A DNA stretch of 64,000 bases, from the NCBI RefSeq assembly GCF_014218335.1, contig NZ_AP023367.1, positions 1,365,501 to 1,429,500 of the forward strand. Direction: 5' to 3'. Under the pieces are notes generated by a model. That model searched no databases, was not told the origin of the DNA, and saw only the letters and a program-made list of their open reading frames with translations. Positions 16,871 through 25,963 of the stretch are shown here, one piece after another (the stretch's first letter is position 1; every line of letters begins with the position of its first letter). Both the position numbers and the translations under genes were made by a program. The DNA comes from Anaerocolumna cellulosilytica (GTDB lineage: Bacteria > Bacillota > Clostridia > Lachnospirales > Lachnospiraceae).

Positions 16871-17884
16871 ATGATATATCCAGAGTTTTTATCCTCCGGC
16901 TGTGCAATAGGAATAACTGCGCCTTCTGACGGTAATAAAAAGGATACGGATTTTATCCGGTTAGATAACGGAATCAAGAAATTTAACGAGCTAGGTTATC
17001 AGGTATTGGAAACATCTCTTGTAAGAAACAGTGTAAAGGGAAGAAGCGGCGCCGCTGATTTAAGAGCTAAGGAATTAGAGGAGTTAATTACAAATCCAGA
17101 GGTGAAGTGGATTATTTCGGCAAAGGGCGGCGATTTTTTAATGGAAGTTCTGCCTCACCTTGATTTTGAGAAGTTAAAGAAATATCCGACCTGGTTTCAG
17201 GGATATTCCGATAATACAGGGATTACATTTACTGTCACTACCAATTGTGACATAGCAACGTTATATGGCTGTAATTTTAACGATTTTGGAATGGCAGAGT
17301 GGCATGAGGCATTAATAGCTAATCTTGCGTTGTTAGAAGGGGAAGATGTAATTTTTAAGAGCTTTCCAAAATATGAAGACGGTTTTTTTGACAAGGTAAC
17401 CGGTTCTGAAGGGTATGTATTAGAAAAGCCAGTATGCTGGAATATTATAACAGGGCAAGAGGAAGTAACCGTATCCGGCAGACTTCTTGGGGGATGCCTT
17501 GACGTATTGTTGAATATGGCAGGTACAAAATACGATAACACCAGGAATTTCATTAGGAACTATAAACAGGATGGTATCCTGTGGTATTTAGAGAGCTTTG
17601 CTCTAAACAGTGATGCTTTAATGAGAGGACTTTGGCAGCTAAGGGAAGCAGGCTGGTTTGAAGGGGCGAAGGGCTTTATATTCGGAAGACCTGCCTTTTT
17701 TGATGAGAACTATGAAATTAGTTATGAAGAAGCTGTATTGTCAGTATTAGAAGAGTTAAATTTGCCTATAATATTGGATGCAGACGTTGGGCATAAAGCC
17801 CCCCAGATGACCATGATAAATGGTGCTGTTGCAGAATTATACAGTAAAGACGGTAAGGGAAGATTAAAATATTTGTTAAAATAA
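16871..17884 (+). CDS. S66-family LD-carboxypeptidase / MccF-like peptidase
   Basis: The start is ATG 16871, with AAAGGAG 5 bases upstream. An in-frame extension begins inside the 126-bp repeat and is not part of the gene. The 337-residue protein has the S66 layout: nucleophile Ser113 in QGYSDNTG, a central Glu, and a C-terminal His in ADVGHKAPQ. Members trim L,D-peptide bonds of muropeptides (LdcA) or hydrolyse peptide-nucleotide antibiotics (MccF). No signal peptide is present, so it acts in the cytoplasm. The choice between the two roles is not possible here. Confidence 0.85.
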   Translation: MIYPEFLSSGCAIGITAPSDGNKKDTDFIRLDNGIKKFNELGYQVLETSLVRNSVKGRSGAADLRAKELEELITNPEVKWIISAKGGDFLMEVLPHLDFEKLKKYPTWFQGYSDNTGITFTVTTNCDIATLYGCNFNDFGMAEWHEALIANLALLEGEDVIFKSFPKYEDGFFDKVTGSEGYVLEKPVCWNIITGQEEVTVSGRLLGGCLDVLLNMAGTKYDNTRNFIRNYKQDGILWYLESFALNSDALMRGLWQLREAGWFEGAKGFIFGRPAFFDENYEISYEEAVLSVLEELNLPIILDADVGHKAPQMTMINGAVAELYSKDGKGRLKYLLK

Positions 17885-18120
17885 TTTTTGGTTAGCCCTT
17901 GCCAGATATAAAAATCTGTGTTAATATAAGTCAACAGTTTGAAAATCAATGGTTATCACACTGGTGTCAAGTGAGAAGTCCCAGACACATTTATAAATCT
18001 GATTAAGTTAATACAAAAATGGAAGTGTAATATTAATCTATTCTATGTATTTTTATAAATGAATAAATGAACAGCTATGAAAGAGACTAACCTGTATGTA
18101 TGCACGGAATAACAGGAATG

Positions 18121-18347
18121 GCGTGTCACCGACTGAGAGCATGCCTATTGTGATAAGTACTGGAAGGAACACTCTGGAGCTCATAGGTCGAATGGAATCC
18201 TTAAGTAAATGGAACCTAAGTAGGCTTATGCGTGACACGCGTTAAGTGTAAGAGAGGAAAGTATTACTTTCAATGCGGGTGGTACCGCGGGCTATTCTAA
18301 ATATCCCGTCCCGGACATATATGAAAATATGTGTCCGGGACTTTTTT
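18121..18347 (+). promoter_or_regulatory. T-box riboswitch controlling aspS2-gatCAB
   Basis: The T-box core GGGTGGTACCGCGG is at 18277-18290 and is followed by a strong terminator (18308-18347). Stem I closes by GCGTGTCAC (18121-18129) with GTGACACGC (18232-18240), then GCAT and GCCTA (18139-18147) with TAGGC and ATGC (18221-18231). Just above that helix the 3' strand reads GGAACCTAAG (18211-18220), the expected position of the specifier. AAC (Asn, 18213-18215) and GAA (Glu, 18212-18214) overlap there. A stem III hairpin, GAAAGTATTACTTTC, precedes the T-box. A short extra hairpin lies upstream at about 18092-18117. Confidence 0.93.
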
Positions 18348-18398
18348 GCGTAACACGGATGATTTTATCGTAAGAAAAAGCAAACAGGAGGCAATAAT

Positions 18399-19739
18399 AT
18401 GGATTTTATTAAAGGATTAAGCCAAAAAGAAACCGTAGAAATCAGCGATATTTTAAAAGGTGAATACAGTGGCAGGAAGGTTACCTTAAAAGGTGCTGTC
18501 CATACCATTCGTGATATGAGTGAATTTTCTTTTGTAGTGTTGAGAAAACAGGATGGACTGGTGCAATGTGTATATGAGGAGGGAACAGTGCAGGGTTTTG
18601 ATATCAAAAGCCTTAGAGAAGGTTCTACTGTTGAAGTAAAAGGAACTGTTAATACAGAGGAGCGTGCTCCTAACGGTTTTGAAATCCGCTTAACCTGTAT
18701 TAAAGTATTGTCAGAACCTGCAAAAGATTCTACTATGCCCCTAGCTATCAGCAAATGGAAGTTAAACACTTCGTTGGAGACAAAACTTTCTCTTCGCCCG
18801 ATATCTTTAAGAAATGTAAGGGAGCGTGCCATCTTTAAAATCCAAGAAGGTATTGTTAGAGCTTTTCGTGATTTTATGTTCTCCAAGAATTTTACAGAGG
18901 TTAGAACACCTAAAATCGTAGCTGGCAATGCAGAAGGTGGTGCAAATGTATTTAAACTTGAGTACTTTGGTAAAAAGGCATTCTTAGCTCAAAGCCCCCA
19001 GTTTTATAAACAAACAATGGTTGGGGTATATGATAGAGTATTTGAAGCGGCTCCTGTCTTCCGTGCAGAAAAGCATAACACTACAAGACATATAAATGAA
19101 TATACCAGCCTTGATTTTGAAATGGGTTATATTGATAGTTTTGAAGATATTATGGAAATGGAAGCTGCTATGTTACATTATACGTTTCAATTCTTATCCG
19201 AAGAATATGCAAAAGAAATCAAGTTGTTAGGAATTACTCTTCCGGATGTAACAAAATTTCCGACGGTACGCTTTGATGAAGCAAAACAATTGGTTTCAGA
19301 AAAATATAACCGTAAAATTAAGAATCCATATGATTTGGAACCGGAAGAAGAAATATTAATTGGTAAATACTTTAAAGAAGAACATAATAGTGATTTTGTA
19401 TTTGTTACTCACTATCCTTCTAAAAAACGTCCGTTTTATGCAATGGATGACCCAAAAAATTCAAAATTCACCTTAAGCTTTGACCTCTTGTTTAAAGGCA
19501 TGGAGGTAACCACCGGAGGACAGAGAATTCATTCTTATGAAGAGCTGGTAGCGAAAATGATTGCTAGAGGAATGGATGTTGCAGACTTTATGAACTATCT
19601 TATGATATTTAAACATGGCATGCCGCCTCACGGTGGACTGGGAATTGGACTGGAACGTCTTACTATGAAGCTATTAGATGAACAGAATGTTAGAGAAACA
19701 ACGTTATTCCCAAGAGATGTATCCAGACTGGAGCCCTAA
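18399..19739 (+). CDS. aspS2: Aspartyl-tRNA synthetase, archaeal type, probably non-discriminating
   Basis: The 446-residue protein has an N-terminal OB-fold anticodon domain (residues about 15-110) and a class II core with motif 2 FRAEKHNTTRHINEYTSLDFEMG and motif 3 GLGIGLERL. The HNTTRH segment marks the archaeal/eukaryal-type AspRS rather than AsnRS or the long bacterial AspRS. Its position directly before gatCAB suggests that it charges tRNA-Asn with Asp, which GatCAB then amidates to Asn-tRNA. Clostridium acetobutylicum has the same arrangement. AGGAGG precedes the ATG. Confidence 0.9.
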   Translation: MDFIKGLSQKETVEISDILKGEYSGRKVTLKGAVHTIRDMSEFSFVVLRKQDGLVQCVYEEGTVQGFDIKSLREGSTVEVKGTVNTEERAPNGFEIRLTCIKVLSEPAKDSTMPLAISKWKLNTSLETKLSLRPISLRNVRERAIFKIQEGIVRAFRDFMFSKNFTEVRTPKIVAGNAEGGANVFKLEYFGKKAFLAQSPQFYKQTMVGVYDRVFEAAPVFRAEKHNTTRHINEYTSLDFEMGYIDSFEDIMEMEAAMLHYTFQFLSEEYAKEIKLLGITLPDVTKFPTVRFDEAKQLVSEKYNRKIKNPYDLEPEEEILIGKYFKEEHNSDFVFVTHYPSKKRPFYAMDDPKNSKFTLSFDLLFKGMEVTTGGQRIHSYEELVAKMIARGMDVADFMNYLMIFKHGMPPHGGLGIGLERLTMKLLDEQNVRETTLFPRDVSRLEP

Positions 19740-19786
19740 TTAAGTAATTGATTTTTATTGTGAGAATGAAAGGAATGAGTTAAAAT

Positions 19787-20074
19787 ATGGAAATTACAGA
19801 CAGTACAATAGATTATGTAGCAGCACTGGCTAAACTTGAGCTAAGCAGTGAAGAAAAGGAAAAGGCAAAAAAAGACTTGGGCAGCATATTGGATTATATG
19901 GCTACCATGAATGAGTTGGATACGGATGGTATAGAACCGATGTCCCATGTATTCCCCATCCGTAATGTATTTAGAGAAGATGTTGTGACTAACCAAAATA
20001 ATCGTGAGGCATTACTACAGAATGCACCGGAAAAAAAGGACGGTTGTTTTAAGGTGCCTAAAACGGTGGAATAA
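19787..20074 (+). CDS. gatC: Asp/Glu-tRNA amidotransferase subunit C
   Basis: The 95-residue length and sequence ([16 protein letters not shown] near the start, [19 protein letters not shown] in the middle) are typical of GatC, which wraps around and stabilises GatA. It is the second gene of the T-box-controlled operon, 47 bp after aspS2. Confidence 0.95.
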   Translation: MEITDSTIDYVAALAKLELSSEEKEKAKKDLGSILDYMATMNELDTDGIEPMSHVFPIRNVFREDVVTNQNNREALLQNAPEKKDGCFKVPKTVE

Positions 20075-20094
20075 ATTCAGAAATAGTAAGATTT

Positions 20095-20125
20095 GTACGC
20101 GACCTAAAGTCGCAGATGGGAGCTA
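20095..20125 (+). repeat. Hairpin/GGGAGC element supplying the gatA ribosome site
   Basis: GTAC is followed by GCGAC-CTAAA-GTCGC and then AGATGGGAGCTA. GGGAG lies 6 bases before the gatA ATG, so the element tail is the ribosome site. It matches the family described at dapF, gltB and the GH28 gene. Confidence 0.55.
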
Positions 20126-20128
20126 AAA

Positions 20129-21568
20129 ATGGATATAACAACATTGTCTGCCCTGAAGGTGGGCAAAAAGATAAAACAAAAAGAGCTATCTGTAACAGAA
20201 GCAGTAAAAGCTCAATTAGATAAAATCAAAAGTCAGGATGCAAGTTACAACTGTTACATTAGCCTTTTAGAAGAAGAAGCTCTGTCACAGGCAATAGAAG
20301 TACAAAAAAGACTAGAGGCAGGAGAATGGAAAGAGTCTCCATTAGCCGGTGTTCCCGTAGCAGTTAAAGATAATATCTGTACGAAAGGTGTTAAAACTAC
20401 TTGTGCTTCTAAAATACTTCATAATTTTGTTCCACCTTATGAAGCGACGGTAATAGAAAGACTAAAGGCAGCAGGAGCCGTAATTATCGGAAAAACCAAT
20501 ATGGATGAGTTTGCCATGGGAAGTACCACAGAGACCTCGTTTTTTGGAGTAACAAAAAATCCTAGAAATACAGCACATGTACCGGGAGGATCTAGTGGAG
20601 GTTCTGCGGCTGCTGTGGCAGCAGATGAAGCTTTTTATGCCTTAGGATCAGATACCGGCGGTTCTATTCGTCAGCCAAGTGCTTTCTGCGGAGTAACCGG
20701 TATTAAGCCAACTTATGGTACTGTATCCAGATATGGTCTTGTAGCCTATGCATCCTCACTGGATCAGATTGGGCCTATCGGTAAAGATGTTGCGGATTGT
20801 GCGGCAGCACTTGATATAATCTCCGGGTATGATAGGAAGGATTCAACTTCTGTTAAGAAGGATAATTATGACTACTCCAAAGCTTTGGTAGATGATGTAA
20901 AAGGAATGCGAATTGGTATACCAAGAGGATATTTGGGTAAAGGTCTTGATGATGAAGTCAGAGTGAGTATTCTGGCGGCAGCTAAAGAATTAGAGAAAAA
21001 AGGTGCAACTGTTGAAGAATTTGACTTGGAAGCCATTGATTATGCAATACCGGCATATTATGTTATCGCATCAGCAGAAGCTAGTTCAAATCTTTCAAGA
21101 TATGACGGTATAAAATATGGTTTTAGAACTGAAGCCTTTGAAGGTCTTCAAGAGGTGTACAAACAGACCAGGAGTGAAGGTTTTGGTATGGAGGTTAAGC
21201 GAAGAATGATGATTGGTGCCTTTGTATTAAGTTCCGGTTACTATGACGCTTACTACAACAAAGCATTAAAGGTAAAGGCATTGATTAAGCAAGGATTTGA
21301 TAAGGCCTTTGAAAAATATGATATTATTCTTGGACCCACGGCACCCTCAACAGCACCAAAGCTTTCTGAAAGCTTGTCCGACCCGTTAAAAATGTATCTG
21401 GATGACATTTATACGGTATCTGTAAATCTTACGGGTCTTCCTGCAATCAGTGTTCCTTGCGGCAATGACAGTGCTGGACTTCCAATCGGAATGCAATTAA
21501 TTGGAAGACATTTTGGAGAAAAGGATATAATCCGTGCGGCATATAGTTTTGAGCGTACAAAAGCCTAA
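20129..21568 (+). CDS. gatA: Asp/Glu-tRNA amidotransferase subunit A
   Basis: The 479-residue amidase-signature enzyme releases ammonia from glutamine for transamidation. The Ser-cisSer-Lys triad is present: Lys in PVAVKDNICT, Ser in PGGSSGGSAAAVAA and the nucleophile in GSDTGGSIRQP. It lies between gatC and gatB in the aspS2 operon. The ribosome site comes from a small hairpin repeat. Confidence 0.97.
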   Translation: MDITTLSALKVGKKIKQKELSVTEAVKAQLDKIKSQDASYNCYISLLEEEALSQAIEVQKRLEAGEWKESPLAGVPVAVKDNICTKGVKTTCASKILHNFVPPYEATVIERLKAAGAVIIGKTNMDEFAMGSTTETSFFGVTKNPRNTAHVPGGSSGGSAAAVAADEAFYALGSDTGGSIRQPSAFCGVTGIKPTYGTVSRYGLVAYASSLDQIGPIGKDVADCAAALDIISGYDRKDSTSVKKDNYDYSKALVDDVKGMRIGIPRGYLGKGLDDEVRVSILAAAKELEKKGATVEEFDLEAIDYAIPAYYVIASAEASSNLSRYDGIKYGFRTEAFEGLQEVYKQTRSEGFGMEVKRRMMIGAFVLSSGYYDAYYNKALKVKALIKQGFDKAFEKYDIILGPTAPSTAPKLSESLSDPLKMYLDDIYTVSVNLTGLPAISVPCGNDSAGLPIGMQLIGRHFGEKDIIRAAYSFERTKA

Positions 21569-21585
21569 AGAAAGGAATGCAAAGT

Positions 21586-23016
21586 ATGAAATCATATGAA
21601 ACCGTCATTGGTCTGGAAGTGCATGTGGAGCTTGCAACAGCTACCAAAATATTCTGTGGCTGTACCACACAATTTGGTGGAGATCCCAACACACACTGCT
21701 GTCCTGTGTGTACCGGAATGCCTGGTACACTGCCAGTATTAAATAAAAAGGTAGTAGAATATGCAATTGCTGCAGGACTTGCAACGAATTGCAGTATTAA
21801 CCAAAATTGTAAATTTGACCGTAAAAATTATTTTTATCCAGATCTTCCAAAGGCATATCAAGTATCCCAGCTTTATCTTCCGATTTGTCACAACGGAGGA
21901 ATTGAGATAGATGTAAACGGCGTTAAGAAAGTAATCGGTATTCATGAAATCCACATGGAAGAAGATGCCGGTAAGCTGATACATGATCCTTGGGAAGACT
22001 GTACCCTGGTGGATTATAATCGATGTGGTGTTCCACTAATAGAAATAGTAAGTGAGCCAGATATGCGCTCAGCGGATGAAGTAATTGCTTATCTGGAAAA
22101 ATTAAAATTAATCCTGCAATATTTGGGTGTGTCAGATTGTAAGATGCAGGAAGGTTCCCTTCGTGCGGATATCAACCTATCTATACGTGAGGTAGGAGCA
22201 GAGGAATTCGGAACTAGAACAGAAATGAAAAATATGAACTCTTTTAAAGCTATTGCAAGAGCCATTGAAGGAGAAAGAAAGCGCCAGATTGAACTTTTAG
22301 AATATGGAAAAGTTGTCGTACAGGAAACCAGGCGCTGGGATGATAATAAAGATACCAGTTTTGCTATGCGTTCTAAGGAAGATGCGCAGGATTACAGATA
22401 TTTTCCGGAACCCGACTTAGTACCTATTGAAATTAGTGATGAATGGCTAGGAGAAATAAAAAACCGTCAACCGGAACTTAGGGATGAAAAAATGCTACGT
22501 TACGAATCAGAATACGATATACCTGTTTATGATGCAGGTATTATTACCGGTTCTAAACGTCTGGCAGATTTATTCGAGGAAACGGTAGCAATCTGTAACA
22601 AACCCAAGGAAGTTTCCAACTGGTTGATGGTTGAAACTATGAGATTGTTAAAGGAAGAAGAGATGGAACCGGAAAGCATCCGGTTTTCTGCCCAAAATCT
22701 GGCAAAACTCATTATTCTTATTGGTGAAGGAAAGATTAATAGAACCGTTGCTAAGGAAGTATTTGAAAAAATATTCAAAGAAGATATAGACCCTGTGAAA
22801 TATGTAGAAGAAAATGGACTCTCCATGGTCAGTGACGAGGGATTATTAAAGACTACCATTGAGCGGATTGTGGAAACGAATCCTGCATCTGTACAGGATT
22901 ACCGCAGTGGTAAGGAAAAAGCACTTGGTTTCTTAGTAGGTCAGACCATGAAAGAAATGAAAGGGAAAGCCGACCCCGGTGCTATTAATCGTATCTTAAA
23001 AGAGATATTATCATAG
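21586..23016 (+). CDS. gatB: Asp/Glu-tRNA amidotransferase subunit B
   Basis: The start is ATG 21586, 9 bases after AAGGA; an ATG at 21577 abuts the ribosome site. The 476-residue protein has YETVIGLEVHVEL, a CGC...CCPVC zinc-type cluster, the kinase-like DRKNYFYPDLPKAYQ and the C-terminal YqeY-like tRNA-binding tail. GatB phosphorylates the misacylated Asp- or Glu-tRNA for amidation. It is the last gene of the operon; a truncated 126-bp element and a terminator follow. Confidence 0.97.
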   Translation: MKSYETVIGLEVHVELATATKIFCGCTTQFGGDPNTHCCPVCTGMPGTLPVLNKKVVEYAIAAGLATNCSINQNCKFDRKNYFYPDLPKAYQVSQLYLPICHNGGIEIDVNGVKKVIGIHEIHMEEDAGKLIHDPWEDCTLVDYNRCGVPLIEIVSEPDMRSADEVIAYLEKLKLILQYLGVSDCKMQEGSLRADINLSIREVGAEEFGTRTEMKNMNSFKAIARAIEGERKRQIELLEYGKVVVQETRRWDDNKDTSFAMRSKEDAQDYRYFPEPDLVPIEISDEWLGEIKNRQPELRDEKMLRYESEYDIPVYDAGIITGSKRLADLFEETVAICNKPKEVSNWLMVETMRLLKEEEMEPESIRFSAQNLAKLIILIGEGKINRTVAKEVFEKIFKEDIDPVKYVEENGLSMVSDEGLLKTTIERIVETNPASVQDYRSGKEKALGFLVGQTMKEMKGKADPGAINRILKEILS

Positions 23017-23024
23017 TAATGACG

Positions 23025-23107
23025 AAACTGTTATTTTATCGGTCGGAACTAGTTAAAACAACGATTGCACCTGCTTCCTTATTTTAAACAAAGAGTTTCG
23101 CATTGCC
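23025..23107 (+). repeat. Reduced copy of the 126-bp dispersed element
   Basis: The first 33 bases (AAACTGTTATTTTAT...GGAACTAGTTAAAA) match the two full copies with few changes, and the end GTTTCGCATTGCC resembles their 3' end. The middle is missing or diverged. It lies 9 bp after the gatB stop. Confidence 0.5.
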
Positions 23108-23128
23108 TAGTATAATTAATATAAAAAA

Positions 23129-23182
23129 GACTGTTCTAACACGCTGGTTTTAAAATCAGCGAAGTTAGTAACAGCCCTTTTA
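23129..23182 (+). terminator. Terminator of the aspS2-gatCAB operon
   Basis: GACTGTTCTAAC and GTTAGTAACAGCC form the outer stem, with inner GCTG/CAGC, followed by CTTTTATTT. Confidence 0.7.
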
Positions 23183-23214
23183 TTTATTAATAAGCGTTAG
23201 TATATACCTTTATG

Positions 23215-23376
23215 TTATAGAAGTTGTCGTACAGCCTCTTCTATCGAAGTAAGATTATTGCGTCCGATTAAATTAACCAGGGAGTCAGAAGTTACACTGG
23301 CCCACCCATTAGCAAAAGCCGGCTGGAATGCAGAGGAGTCATAGAGCATCTGCTCCGGTGTAAGTCCTGTTTCCAT
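23215..23376 (-). pseudogene. Orphan 53-codon ORF, possible gene fragment
   Basis: The frame METGLTPEQMLYDSSAFQ to IEEAVRQLL has protein-like composition and ends at TAA. No ribosome site precedes the ATG, and an in-frame stop lies five codons upstream. It may be the C-terminal remnant of a lost gene. I do not recognise the family. Confidence 0.35.
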
Positions 23377-23450
23377 ATTAGTATACAATTAGGGTTAAAC
23401 GCAGAAAGATAGATAAAAAAGTATTGTACGTTTTTAATCGTTCTATACCA

Positions 23451-23472
23451 GTATTGCAAGCAATGGGAGCTA
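23451..23472 (+). repeat. Short GTATTGCAAGCAATGGGAGC element
   Basis: This is the shortest member of the hairpin/GGGAGC family, with only a small TTGC/GCAA stem. It lies just after the stop of the FliK-like gene on the opposite strand, with no start codon to serve. Confidence 0.4.
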
Positions 23473-23477
23473 ATATA

Positions 23478-25391
23478 CTATGCCCTTATATCAAAATTAT
23501 TAGGAAGTTTCACTTTTAAATCTGCTTCTCTGTTCATAAAATCTTCCATAATGTCAATGGATTTTTCTCTGGTTAAGAATTCCGTTTTGAATTGATAGCC
23601 CTTTTGGATCAATTTTTCTTCTAGTTCATTTATATTAGAAGATACAAAATCCCTAATTTCAGTACTCTCAAGGTAGAACTTGCCTATAAGTTGATTTTTT
23701 ACTAAATCAAGGTATATATCCAGCGGTCCTAAATGTGTCATATCCAAATGCAATAAGATACTGATACCTTCTTCTTTAGTACTTCTTTCTGATTTCCTCT
23801 TTGAATAGACATACAGTTCGCCTCCACTGTACTGGTTTTTTAACTTTAAAGGAAGCTGTATATAGGTAAATAAATGATTCAAGGAATTCATAAAATGAAT
23901 ATTTTCCTGTAGGTTGTTTACTTGACCTTGTGCATTTAAGGTTGTAGAGGAGGCATGCTCTGAAAAAGCTTTTACATCCTGAAGCTGTCTTAATAGACCT
24001 TCAAAAAGTTGTTTTACAGCATCCGGCTTTTTTAAATCCTCAGGGGAAAGTGACCATTTCGATAACAGTTCATCTTTTAAAAGCGTTGTAAACTCTTTTG
24101 AAGTTAACAACTCCTTAGCAGCGGTTTCTAAAAAGGCAGCAGCTTCTTGTGATTGAATGGAGGATAATGACTCTAAGGTATCCTTGATATACTGAAGTAT
24201 TTCATTACTAGAGCTTTCTCCGGTTAAGATACTATTAGCAAGGGATGCAGGGAGTGGTTCTTGTGTAAGAGTGCGTATATTATTTATTAGGGTATTCCGT
24301 TCCTCATAACTTAGAGGGAGGGTAGGGTTTGCATCAGGCGGGTTAACATTCAAGCTATGAGCACTGTACGGAGTGTTTAGCGGCGATAAAATCATTCCGT
24401 CAACTTGTCCATTTACCTCGGAAGAAGGTAAGGTATGCTCAAGGTTTTTTGTGATTGCCTGCATTAATTTCAGGTGTTGAAATTCTTCTGATACAGTAAT
24501 TGTGTCAATGTTTTTGTTGAAGTTATCTGTCAATAGTAGTAAATCATGATTGGAGAAAGCCCCACTCTTTAAGGAAAGAAGCAATTCGTCCGAAATAACG
24601 TTCTTCAGTTCAGGTACTGTCTCTATATAATTTAAAAAATCAGTAACATCCTTTTGCGAAAGCTGTCCGGCTATAGTAGAGTCAACAGGCGGGTTAGCTA
24701 TAGGTGAGAGCAGCTTATGAAGAAAAATACGGCTTATTTCGGAATAGCTGCCATCTTGTAGGGATTCCTGAAAGATAGTGCTTATGGCATCTGACAGGTC
24801 ATTAATCTGTGCGGCAATTTTATTTTCGGAATTCCTCATACTGTTTAAGAATTCAAGACTGGCTTCTGTCACAGGCAGGTTATTTTTATTCATAAACACT
24901 AAGGTCTCAATGGATACTTCTTTAAATTGCAGAGATTGCTTCAGAATCAAAGAGATGGTATTTTTATCAATGGGCATCTGTTGGTTCAACAATTCTCTGA
25001 CGATGGTTTTATTTTTGTCAGTCTTACTTAGACCGGCCGCTTCCAAGGCTTTATCAATTGTATTATAAGCAGTCTGATTCATACCCGGGACTATCTTTAA
25101 GACAAGGGTTTTAGCACTTACCTCTTCAACAGAAAATACTACCCGGCTTCCAATGGATAAAGAGGTATTATCTTCGAGTCGTCCTGTTATAACACTTCCA
25201 TCTTCTAACTTTACAGTAACTTCATTGCTTCTAAGGTCAACGACTTCTCCACGAAGTAATTGCCCTTTTTCAATGCCTGTATAACCACTGGAAGCGGAGG
25301 CAGAAATGGCGTGAGAGGATGCTGTAGAAGCAGCCTTAGAAGATAGGGAGGATTTTCCTGTAGTTCCTGTTGTAATGGGTTGGTTAATCAT
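23478..25391 (-). CDS. FliK-like flagellar hook-length control family protein
   Basis: The start is ATG 25391, with GGAGG 5 bases upstream. The 637-residue protein has a Ser/Ala-rich start, a beta-rich segment at about residues 45-95 (LLRGEVVDLRSNEVTVKLEDG), a long helical middle and a C-terminal region with LPLKLKNQYSGGELYVYSK and LDMTHLGPLDIYLDLVKNQL. The last part matches the Flg_hook domain (PF02120). Similar large stand-alone proteins occur in clostridia. No other flagellar gene is nearby, so a role in hook length is uncertain. Confidence 0.65.
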   Translation of the reverse strand: MINQPITTGTTGKSSLSSKAASTASSHAISASASSGYTGIEKGQLLRGEVVDLRSNEVTVKLEDGSVITGRLEDNTSLSIGSRVVFSVEEVSAKTLVLKIVPGMNQTAYNTIDKALEAAGLSKTDKNKTIVRELLNQQMPIDKNTISLILKQSLQFKEVSIETLVFMNKNNLPVTEASLEFLNSMRNSENKIAAQINDLSDAISTIFQESLQDGSYSEISRIFLHKLLSPIANPPVDSTIAGQLSQKDVTDFLNYIETVPELKNVISDELLLSLKSGAFSNHDLLLLTDNFNKNIDTITVSEEFQHLKLMQAITKNLEHTLPSSEVNGQVDGMILSPLNTPYSAHSLNVNPPDANPTLPLSYEERNTLINNIRTLTQEPLPASLANSILTGESSSNEILQYIKDTLESLSSIQSQEAAAFLETAAKELLTSKEFTTLLKDELLSKWSLSPEDLKKPDAVKQLFEGLLRQLQDVKAFSEHASSTTLNAQGQVNNLQENIHFMNSLNHLFTYIQLPLKLKNQYSGGELYVYSKRKSERSTKEEGISILLHLDMTHLGPLDIYLDLVKNQLIGKFYLESTEIRDFVSSNINELEEKLIQKGYQFKTEFLTREKSIDIMEDFMNREADLKVKLPNNFDIRA

Positions 25392-25715
25392 GTGTACCTC
25401 CAATCAGTATTCTAAGTTTTTAGTTAAATTTTACGAGCTTAATAAAACTAAGGACAGGTTTTGATATAATACAGTAGATTATAAAGGTATATTATATCTA
25501 AGATTTAGTGGTGTAATAAAAGGTTAACTGTATAATTTATCGGAACAGTATGTATAAATTCAATGTTATTCAATGAAGACTAGATAGAGAATCAGTTCTT
25601 AAGTATGGATATTTATTATATATCGGCAAAAGGAGCTGAAAAATCAATGAAACTTAATAAAATAACGAAATAGCATTGAATTAGTTAATAAAAATAATTA
25701 TTTTGCAAAAAAAGA
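25392..25715. other. Intergenic region between the FliK-like gene and the gltB promoter
   Basis: This AT-rich stretch should hold the minus-strand promoter of the FliK-like gene. A plus-strand AAAGGAGCTGAAAAATCA precedes a seven-residue ORF (25647-25673, MKLNKITK), which may be a remnant. No other gene is visible. Confidence 0.4.
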
Positions 25716-25744
25716 TTGCTTTTGTAATGAATCTATATTATAAT
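25716..25744 (+). promoter_or_regulatory. gltB promoter
   Basis: TTGCTT (25716-25721) and TATAAT (25739-25744) are 17 bp apart. The upstream gene runs the other way, so this promoter can only serve gltBD. The predicted start is immediately followed by a terminator. Confidence 0.6.
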
Positions 25745-25757
25745 CTCAATCAGAACA

Positions 25758-25797
25758 AAGACGTTCCCATGCAGGTTTCTGCACAGGGACGTCTTTT
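25758..25797 (+). terminator. Promoter-proximal terminator in the gltB leader
   Basis: GACGTTCCC and GGGACGTC pair, with an inner GCAG/CTGC stem, followed by TTTTTT. It lies within the first 50 nt of the predicted transcript and more than 300 nt before gltB, which fits an attenuator. Confidence 0.65.
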
Positions 25798-25963
25798 TTG
25801 TATTGTATAAGGAAAATATTTCCTGCATAAAAATTGAAGCTGTACCATTTTAACAGATTTTGAAGTAGGAAGTAAAGTGTTATAATTTTGCATAAAACAA
25901 AAAGTTCTGTCAGACGGATACAAGTTAAAAATACACTGCATTTTTAATCTTCCTATTTAAGCA

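Noticed and set aside
18399-19739. Asparaginyl-tRNA synthetase
   Set aside because: The motif 2 region HNTTRHINEYTSLDFEMG and the motif 3 region are of the archaeal AspRS type, and gatCAB follows directly.
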